A DNA stretch of 36,583 bases. Source: AC-32 sp045806105. Lineage in GTDB: Bacteria; Actinomycetota; Thermoleophilia; Gaiellales; Gaiellaceae. Each line of letters starts with the position of its first letter. Positions within the stretch are counted from its first letter, which is position 1. Under the pieces are notes generated by a model. The model worked only from the letters and a program-made list of their open reading frames with translations, was not told the origin of the DNA and did no database searches. The stretch lies in contig JBJMJY010000062.1 in assembly GCA_045806105.1 (NCBI GenBank), forward strand, positions 1 to 36,583, written 5' to 3'. The translations under genes were made by a program, and so were the position numbers. Positions 31,060 through 36,583 of the stretch are shown piece by piece.

Positions 31060-32694
31060 GTGCTCCGGCGCCTGCGCATCGAGAACCTCGTCCTCATCCG
31101 CGAGGCCGAGCTCGCCCTCGGGCCGGGCCTCAACGCGATCACCGGCGAGACCGGGGCCGGGAAGACGATCCTCGCGCAGGCGATCGGCCTCCTGCTCGGC
31201 GCCCGCGGCGACACCGCATTCGTCGGTCCGGACGGCGACGAGGCGTACGTCGAGGCCGAGCTCGAACCGCCGCCGGGCTTCTTCGGAGACGACGAGCTCG
31301 CCACGCTCGCGGAGTTGCGACCGCAGGACGAGGACGGCCTCGTGCTCGCGCGCCGCGTCTTCCCCGACGGCCGCACCCGCGCCTACGCCTGGGGTCGGAG
31401 CGCCGCTCGCGAGGATGTCGCCACGGCTGCCGAGCAGCTGATCGCGATGTCGGGCCAGTTCGAGCAGCGCCGCCTCGCAAGGCCCGCGTACCAGCTCGAC
31501 GTGCTCGACGCCTTCGCCGGGGCCGAGCAGCAACGGCGACGCGCCGAGCTGCGCTCCGCCTGGCGCGAGCTGGCGGCGGCGCGCCGGCGCCACCACGAGC
31601 TGACGCAGGATGCGGCGGCCGCCGAGGCGCGCCTTGTCGAGCTGCGCGCGCTGGTCGCGGACACCGAGGGTTTCGAGGCGACCACCGAGGACGAGCTGCG
31701 GGCGGAGCGCGAGCGGCTGCGGCACGTGACCGAGCTGGCCGAGGGCGCCGCCGCCGCGGGCGAGGCGCTCGCACCCGACGAGGGCGAAGGTGCCGCCGGC
31801 CTCGCTGCGGTCGCCGAGCGTGCGATCGCGCCGCTGGAGCGCCTCGCGCCGGAGCTCGAGCGCGCCGGGAACGAGCTGCGCGACGTCGAGCTGCGCCTGC
31901 GCGAGACGGCCTCCGAGCTGCGCGCGTTCCTGGCCTCGCTCGAGGCGGAGCCGGACCGGCTGGAGCACGTCGAGGCCGAGCTCGACCGCATCGCGGCAGC
32001 GCGCAGGCGCTTTCGCTGCGAGACCTACGAGGAGCTGCTCGCGCGCGCCGCCGAGGCACGCGCCGAGCTGCACGCACTCGATGCCGGCGCCGATCCGGTC
32101 AGGGCCGCGGCGGAGGCGCTCGCCGAGGCCGAAGCACGCACTGCGGGCCTCGCCGAGGCTCTGCACGAGGCCAGGACCGGCGCGGCCGAGCCCTTCGCCG
32201 CCGCGGTCGCCGAGGAGCTGCGCGGGATCGGCCTCGGCGACGGCGAGTTCCGCGTCGAGCTGCGCGAACGCGAACCCGGGCCGACTGGCGCTGACGAGGC
32301 CGCGTTCCTGATCCGGCCGAACCCCGGCCTCCCGTTCGCGCCTGCCGCCGAGACGGCCTCCGGCGGAGAGCTCTCGCGCATCGCGTTGGCGATCGCGGCG
32401 GTCGGTGGCGGCGAGACGATCGTCTTCGACGAGATCGACGCTGGAATCGGCGGCCAGACCGCCCACGCCGTCGCCGAGACGCTGCGCCGCCTGGCCGAGC
32501 GCGCGCAGGTGATCACGATCACGCACCTGCCGCAGATCGCCTCGGTCGCCGACCGGCACTTCCGCGTCGAGAAGGTCGCGGGCGACCCGACGCACACGAC
32601 GATCGAGGAGCTGGCGGAGCCCGAGCGGAGCGACGAGCTGACGCGGATGCTCGGCGGCGAACAGTTCATCTCTGCCGTCCAGCAGGAGCGATGA
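31060..32694 (+). CDS. recN: DNA repair protein RecN
   Basis: SMC-like ATPase that holds DNA ends during double-strand break repair. It has 544 residues. The N-terminal ATPase half has Walker A GETGAGKT (29-36). Residues about 150-370 form the coiled-coil arms, rich in Ala, Glu, Arg and Leu. The C-terminal half has the ABC signature SGGELSRIALAIA and Walker B ETIVFDEIDAGIGGQTAHAV followed by ITITHLPQIAS. The GTG start with its own -10 box separates it from nadK. It overlaps steA by ATGA. Confidence 0.95.
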   Translation: MLRRLRIENLVLIREAELALGPGLNAITGETGAGKTILAQAIGLLLGARGDTAFVGPDGDEAYVEAELEPPPGFFGDDELATLAELRPQDEDGLVLARRVFPDGRTRAYAWGRSAAREDVATAAEQLIAMSGQFEQRRLARPAYQLDVLDAFAGAEQQRRRAELRSAWRELAAARRRHHELTQDAAAAEARLVELRALVADTEGFEATTEDELRAERERLRHVTELAEGAAAAGEALAPDEGEGAAGLAAVAERAIAPLERLAPELERAGNELRDVELRLRETASELRAFLASLEAEPDRLEHVEAELDRIAAARRRFRCETYEELLARAAEARAELHALDAGADPVRAAAEALAEAEARTAGLAEALHEARTGAAEPFAAAVAEELRGIGLGDGEFRVELREREPGPTGADEAAFLIRPNPGLPFAPAAETASGGELSRIALAIAAVGGGETIVFDEIDAGIGGQTAHAVAETLRRLAERAQVITITHLPQIASVADRHFRVEKVAGDPTHTTIEELAEPERSDELTRMLGGEQFISAVQQER

Positions 32695-33824
32695 GCTTCA
32701 TCGAGTTCACCGGCCGCGCCCGCCTCGGCAAGCGCACGAAGAACCTCGTCGGTCGCCTCGGCCCCGACGACGTCGCGATCATCGACCACCAGGACATCGA
32801 CCGCGTCTCGGCGGAGGAGCTGCTCGAGTCGGGCGTCCGCGTCGTCGTGAACGTCTCGCCGTCGCAGACCGGGCGTTTTCCCAACCCCGGCCCGCTGCTC
32901 CTCGTCCGCGGCGGCGTCCGCCTGATCGACGCACCCGGCGCGACGCTCTTCGACGAGCTGAGCGACGGCGAGGACGTGACCGTCCGCGGCTCGAGCGTCT
33001 TCCGCAACGGGACGTGTGTCGCGAACGGTCGCTCGCTGGCCGCGGACGAGCTTCACCGCGCGCTCGCCGAACAGCAGGGGCGCGTAACCGAGGCACTCGA
33101 GGGCTTCGCGGAGAACACGCTCCGCTACCTGCGCGACGAGGGGCGGCTGCTCACGCAGGGCATCGACTTTCCGCCGCTCGAGACGCGCTTCCGGGAGCGG
33201 CACGCGCTCGTGGTCGCGCGCGGCCCGGGCTACAAGCGAGACCTAGCGATCGTCCGGCCCTACGTGCGCGACTTCAAGCCGGTGCTCGTGGGCGTCGACG
33301 GAGGCGCCGACGCGCTGCTCGCGGCGGGGATGAAGCCGCACGTGATCGTCGGGGACATGGATTCGGTCTCGGACGCCGCCCTCCGCGGTGGCGCCGAGCT
33401 CGTCGTCCACGCCTACCGCAACGGCGCCGCGCCCGGTGCGCCCCGGCTCGAGCGCCTCGGCCTCGGGTACTCGACCGTCTCGGCGCCGGGAATCAGCGAG
33501 GACATCGCGCTCCTGCTCGCCTTCGAGAAGGGCGCCGAGCTGATCGTCGCCGTCGGGACGCACTTCAACCTGACCGAGTTCCTCGAGCGCGACCGGGCGG
33601 GAATGTCGTCGACCTTCGTCACGCGGCTCAAGGTCGGCGAGATCCTGATCGACGCGAAGGGGGTCTCGCGGCTGGTCAGCCGTCAGGTCGGGCTCTGGCC
33701 GCTGATCCTGTTCGCGGTCGCCGGTCTCGGGGCCGTGGTCGTCGCCGTCGCCGCGTCGCCGGGATTGCGGCACTTCATCAGCCTGCTCGGCCAGCGCATC
33801 CGCGATCTCCTCGGTCTCGGCTAG
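32691..33824 (+). CDS. steA: SteA-like cytokinetic ring protein
   Basis: A 377-residue homologue of actinobacterial SteA (Rv1697 in M. tuberculosis), which works with SteB in cell separation at the septum. An N-terminal domain (about 1-165) precedes a thiamine-pyrophosphokinase-like domain with VGVDGGADALLAAGMKP and VIVGDMDSVSD, but it has no known kinase role. One transmembrane helix near 340-362 (LILFAVAGLGAVVVAVAAS) and a short C-terminal tail follow. The context recN-steA-(SRPBCC)-steB is the best evidence for the name. Confidence 0.88.
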   Translation: MSFIEFTGRARLGKRTKNLVGRLGPDDVAIIDHQDIDRVSAEELLESGVRVVVNVSPSQTGRFPNPGPLLLVRGGVRLIDAPGATLFDELSDGEDVTVRGSSVFRNGTCVANGRSLAADELHRALAEQQGRVTEALEGFAENTLRYLRDEGRLLTQGIDFPPLETRFRERHALVVARGPGYKRDLAIVRPYVRDFKPVLVGVDGGADALLAAGMKPHVIVGDMDSVSDAALRGGAELVVHAYRNGAAPGAPRLERLGLGYSTVSAPGISEDIALLLAFEKGAELIVAVGTHFNLTEFLERDRAGMSSTFVTRLKVGEILIDAKGVSRLVSRQVGLWPLILFAVAGLGAVVVAVAASPGLRHFISLLGQRIRDLLGLG

Positions 33825-33826
33825 CC

Positions 33827-34249
33827 GTGCCGACCTACACGGAGACCCGCCAGCTGCTCGCGCCCCTCGAGGACGTCTGGCTGTTCCTGGCCGAGCCGCA
33901 CCACTTCTCTGACTGGTGGCCGGGCGTTGCCGGCGTGACGCCCGACCGCCGCGGCCTCGCGCCCGCCGCGCGCTGGAAGCTGCACGCGCCGATGCGGCCG
34001 TCGCTCTTCCGGAGGCCGGCGGCGGAGTCGACCCTCGTCGTGATCGAGGTCGAGACGATGAAGCGGGTGACGTGGTACCTGACCACGGAGCGGCTCGACG
34101 TCGAGCTCAGGCTCGCGGACGCCGGCCGGCACTACACGCGGGCGGAGCTGACCGTGAGCGGGCCGTTCATGGTCGGCCTGCGGCGCTCGCTTCCGCGGAA
34201 CGCGCTCAGGCGCCTGCACGCCCTGTGCCAGACTGCCGCGGAGCTCTGA
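33827..34249 (+). CDS. SRPBCC (START-like) domain protein
   Basis: A 140-residue helix-grip protein: PTYTETRQLLAPLEDVWLFL, then EPHHFSDWWPGVAGVTPDRR, central strands and the C-terminal helix SLPRNALRRLHALCQTAAEL. This is the polyketide cyclase/dehydrase-like SRPBCC fold, which forms a cavity for lipids or other hydrophobic ligands. The ligand is unknown. The start is a GTG 2 bases after the steA stop. It lies between steA and steB, which are adjacent in mycobacteria, so it may serve the same septal process or be a chance insertion. Confidence 0.82.
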   Translation: MPTYTETRQLLAPLEDVWLFLAEPHHFSDWWPGVAGVTPDRRGLAPAARWKLHAPMRPSLFRRPAAESTLVVIEVETMKRVTWYLTTERLDVELRLADAGRHYTRAELTVSGPFMVGLRRSLPRNALRRLHALCQTAAEL

Positions 34250-34250
34250 G

Positions 34251-35135
34251 ATGTTCGACCTCCGCTACCACGTCGCGTCGCTCGCGGCCGTCTTCCTCGC
34301 GCTGATCATCGGGATCCTCGTCGGCGTGGGCATTTCCGGCCCGGTCGACAGCGCCAAGACGAAGTTCCTCGAGGAGCAGGTCGCGAAGTACCAGCGGCAG
34401 CTCGACCAGTCGGCGACGCAATCAGGCGAGGTCACGCGCGACCAGCAGGCGGCGCGCACGTTCATCAACGAGACGTACCCGGTGCTGGTGCGGAACCGCC
34501 TGCGCGGAAAGAAGATCGCGGTCGTCTTCGTGGGCTCGGTGGACGGCGGCATCCGCAAGGCGGTCAAGGGGCTGCTGGAGGACAGCGGGGCGCAGCAGCT
34601 GCGCCTGAGGTCGCTGAAGGTCCCGGTCGACGTGCGCCAGCTCGGCGCCGCGCTAAAGAGCCAGCCCGCAGCCGTGGGGCTCCGGGGCAGGAAGAACGTC
34701 GAGGAGCTCGGCCGCTCGCTGGGCGAGGAGCTGATGCTCGGCGGCGACACGCCCCTCTGGGACTCGCTCACGGGCTCTACGCCGCTGGTCGAGGAGGTCG
34801 TCGGCGGGAGCAAGGCGCCGGCCGACGGCGTCGTCGTCGTACGCACTGTCACCCCCCAGCGCGGCGCGACGAGCCGGTTCCTGCTCGGGCTCTACTCGGG
34901 GTTGGCGGCTACGCCCGTCCCGGCCGTGGGCGTCGAGCGGACGGACGCGGCCGAGTCCGCGACGAAGGCCTTCGCGCAGGGCGGCCTCTCGTCGGTGGAC
35001 GACGTGGACAACCCGGCCGGCCGGCTGGCCACTGTGCTCCTGCTCGCTGGAGCTCCCCCGGGGCAGTACGGCGTGAAGGACACGGCCGATGAGACGCTCC
35101 CGCCGTTTCCCCCGCGCACCGCCGCGGGTGGCTGA
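34251..35135 (+). CDS. steB: SteB/MctB-like membrane-anchored protein
   Basis: A 294-residue homologue of Rv1698 (MctB, also SteB). The N-terminal MFDLRYHVASLAAVFLALII leads into one membrane helix (about 8-28, ending LVGVGI). A coiled coil follows at about 35-70 and then an extracytoplasmic domain. The family was described first as a copper-related channel and later as the SteA partner that recruits peptidoglycan hydrolases. No copper-binding Cys or Met cluster is visible, so the septal role seems the better fit. It starts one base after the SRPBCC stop. Confidence 0.88.
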   Translation: MFDLRYHVASLAAVFLALIIGILVGVGISGPVDSAKTKFLEEQVAKYQRQLDQSATQSGEVTRDQQAARTFINETYPVLVRNRLRGKKIAVVFVGSVDGGIRKAVKGLLEDSGAQQLRLRSLKVPVDVRQLGAALKSQPAAVGLRGRKNVEELGRSLGEELMLGGDTPLWDSLTGSTPLVEEVVGGSKAPADGVVVVRTVTPQRGATSRFLLGLYSGLAATPVPAVGVERTDAAESATKAFAQGGLSSVDDVDNPAGRLATVLLLAGAPPGQYGVKDTADETLPPFPPRTAAGG

Positions 35136-36369
35136 GCCGCTCACGATCCTGATCGCGGCGCGGGACGAGGAGGCGCGGATCGGGGAAACGGTGGCGGCCT
35201 TGCGGGGAGCGTTTCCGGAGGCCGAGCTGCTCGTCGCCGACGACGGCTCGCGCGACGGCACTGCTGCGGCGGCCGAGCACGCCGGCGCGCACGTCGTCCG
35301 CCTGCCGCGCCTCGGCAAAGGGCAGGCGTTGACGCTCGCGGAGCGCGAGGCTCCTCCGGGCGCACTGCTGCTCTGCGACGCCGACCTCGACGGCGACCTC
35401 GCGCCGCTCCTCGACGACGGCGCCGACCTGGCGATCGCGGCGTTCGCCGAGCGACAGGCCGGCGGCTTTGGGATCGCAAAGCGCGCCGGCCGCGCTCTCG
35501 TCCGCGCATTGGGCGGCTTCGATGCCCGCGAGCCGCTCTCGGGCCAGCGGGCGCTCTCGGCCGCTGCACGCGATGTCTGCTTCCCGCTCGCGCCGGGATT
35601 CGGCAGCGAGGTGCGAATGACGATCGACGTCGCCCGCGCCGGCCTGCGCGTCGAAGAGCGGGAACTGGCGCTGCGCCACCGCGCGACTGGCCGCGACCCG
35701 CGCGGCTTCGTGCATCGTGGCCGTCAGTTGCTCGACGCTGTCCTAGCCTGCGGGCCGACCGCCACGAACTACCGCGGCCTGCGGCTCGCGCTCGTCGGTG
35801 GACTCGTCGCGCTGGGTGGCGCGGGCGGGCCCCAGCGGGTGCGGCTCGGTGTCGCCGCCACGGTGGCGCTCGGGCTCGCCGACGACCTCTGGAGCGGCCC
35901 CGAGCGCGGCTTCCGCGCCCACCTCTCTCGCGGCCCGACGACCGGGGTCGCCAAGGGCGTAGGCATCCCGCTCGTCGCCCTGGCGGCCACCCGTTCCCTC
36001 CGGGCCGCGACGCTGGTCGGCCTCGCCGCGAACGCCCTCAACCAGCTCGACACGCGCCCCGGGCGAGCGCTGAAGGCGTTCCTCGCGGGCGCGCTGCTCG
36101 TCCGCGGGTCGGCGAAGGCGTACGTCCCGATGGCCGTCCTGCTTGTTCCCTACGATCTCCGCGAGATGACGATGCTTGGCGACGCGGGGGCGAACGGTCT
36201 TGGGGCCGTGCTAGGTTATGGATCCGTGGGCAAGCTCACGGGCAGGGGCCAGATCCTTTCGATTGCAGCGCTCGCGGCACTCACCGTCGCCGGCGAGACG
36301 CGCTCCCTCGGCGCCCTGATCGAGCGGACGCCCGGCCTGTCGCACCTCGACCGCCTGGGGCGCGCGTAG
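35089..36369 (+). CDS. Fusion of GT2 glycosyltransferase and MraY/WecA-like membrane domain
   Basis: A 426-residue protein. The GT2 domain (about 15-220) has LTILIAARDEEARIGETVAA, VADDGSRDGT, the DxD LLCDADLDGDL and LSGQRALS with GFGSEVRMTID. The hydrophobic remainder (about 225-426) resembles the polyprenyl-phosphate sugar-phosphate transferases: GLADDLWSG (DD motif), AANALNQLDTRPGRALKAF and MLGDAGANGLGAVLG. A combined lipid-linked sugar role in envelope synthesis is inferred. I use the ATG at 35089 (AAGGA 8 bases upstream), which overlaps steB by 47 bases; a GTG at 35128 is the alternative. Confidence 0.85.
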   Translation: MRRSRRFPRAPPRVAEPLTILIAARDEEARIGETVAALRGAFPEAELLVADDGSRDGTAAAAEHAGAHVVRLPRLGKGQALTLAEREAPPGALLLCDADLDGDLAPLLDDGADLAIAAFAERQAGGFGIAKRAGRALVRALGGFDAREPLSGQRALSAAARDVCFPLAPGFGSEVRMTIDVARAGLRVEERELALRHRATGRDPRGFVHRGRQLLDAVLACGPTATNYRGLRLALVGGLVALGGAGGPQRVRLGVAATVALGLADDLWSGPERGFRAHLSRGPTTGVAKGVGIPLVALAATRSLRAATLVGLAANALNQLDTRPGRALKAFLAGALLVRGSAKAYVPMAVLLVPYDLREMTMLGDAGANGLGAVLGYGSVGKLTGRGQILSIAALAALTVAGETRSLGALIERTPGLSHLDRLGRA

Positions 36370-36583
36370 TGGCGCGCCGGCCGCCGAAGTACGTCTTCGT
36401 CACCGGCGGCGTCGTCTCGTCTCTCGGGAAGGGCATCACCGCCGCCTCGCTGGGACGACTGCTGAAGGCGCGCGGGCTGAAGGTGCAGGTGCAGAAGTTC
36501 GACCCGTACATCAACGTCGACCCCGGCACGATGAGCCCGTTCCAGCACGGCGAGGTCTTCGTCACCGAGGACGGCGCCGAGAC
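36369..36583 (+). CDS. pyrG: CTP synthase, 5' part (cut by the window end)
   Basis: Makes CTP from UTP, ATP and glutamine. Only 71 codons are present. The GTG start shares one base with the upstream stop (TAGTG). The synthetase-domain P-loop region GGVVSSLGKGITAASLG and the conserved QKFDPYINVDPGTMSPFQHG and GEVFVTEDGAE blocks make the assignment secure. Its place after steB and a glycosyltransferase fits the mycobacterial Rv1697-Rv1698-pyrG order. The glutamine amidotransferase half lies outside. Confidence 0.96.
   Translation, partial: MARRPPKYVFVTGGVVSSLGKGITAASLGRLLKARGLKVQVQKFDPYINVDPGTMSPFQHGEVFVTEDGAE

Noticed and set aside
34251..35135. Copper transporter function for the MctB-like protein.
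   Set aside because: No Cys or Met metal-binding cluster is visible, and the steA neighbour favours the SteB role; the copper label is kept only as family history.

Overview
The window is about 36.6 kb of very GC-rich chromosomal DNA from an actinobacterium. GTG starts are frequent, one gene appears to use TTG, genes are packed with 4-base start/stop overlaps, and Shine-Dalgarno sites are rare. Gene content and order suggest a deep-branching class such as Thermoleophilia (Gaiellales/Solirubrobacterales); this placement is an inference. I see no phage, insertion sequence, CRISPR array or tRNA. Both ends cut genes: hutH on the left and pyrG on the right.

Layout. (1) 1-4044: histidine degradation (hutH, a small membrane protein, hutU, hutI). 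(2) 4061-5834: a small membrane protein, a convergent cupin gene, a repeat-rich non-coding gap and a metallo-beta-lactamase-fold hydrolase. (3) 5831-8805: hisS and aspS. (4) 8870-11186: a poorly characterised cluster with a coiled-coil protein, an acidic-tailed membrane protein, a small soluble protein and a secreted double-psi barrel protein. (5) 11195-11423: an isolated structured RNA with its own promoter and terminator, probably 6S RNA. (6) 11485-17990: mnmA, an RsbW-like protein and its sigma factor, a decayed nucleotidyltransferase, alaS, ruvX and mltG. (7) 18124-21718: aroE, aroC, fused aroK-aroB and aroQ, four of the shikimate-pathway steps plus chorismate synthase. (8) 21715-28339: M24 peptidase, efp, a carboxyltransferase-like/BCCP fusion, accC, an Asp23 protein, nusB, an XseB-like protein and ispA. 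This is the ancient aroQ-pepQ-efp-accB-accC-asp23-nusB-xseB-ispA order also known from Bacillus. (9) 28343-36583: P1 peptidase, tlyA, nadK, recN, steA, an SRPBCC protein, steB/mctB, a glycosyltransferase/phosphotransferase fusion and pyrG. This follows the Mycobacterium tuberculosis order tlyA-ppnK-recN-Rv1697-Rv1698-pyrG with two extra genes.

Expression logic. Inside operons genes overlap by ATGA, GTGA or TTGA and are probably translationally coupled. Eleven units instead have a TANNNT -10-like box ending 6-9 bases before the start codon, which is the layout expected for leaderless mRNAs. In several cases the TAG of the box is also the stop codon of the gene before it.

The most unusual items are a biotin-carrier protein fused to a carboxyltransferase barrel that has lost its metal ligands, the 6S-like RNA, the leaderless promoter set, a structured insertion between nusB and the xseB-like gene, a GT2-MraY-like fusion, and a nucleotidyltransferase pseudogene.
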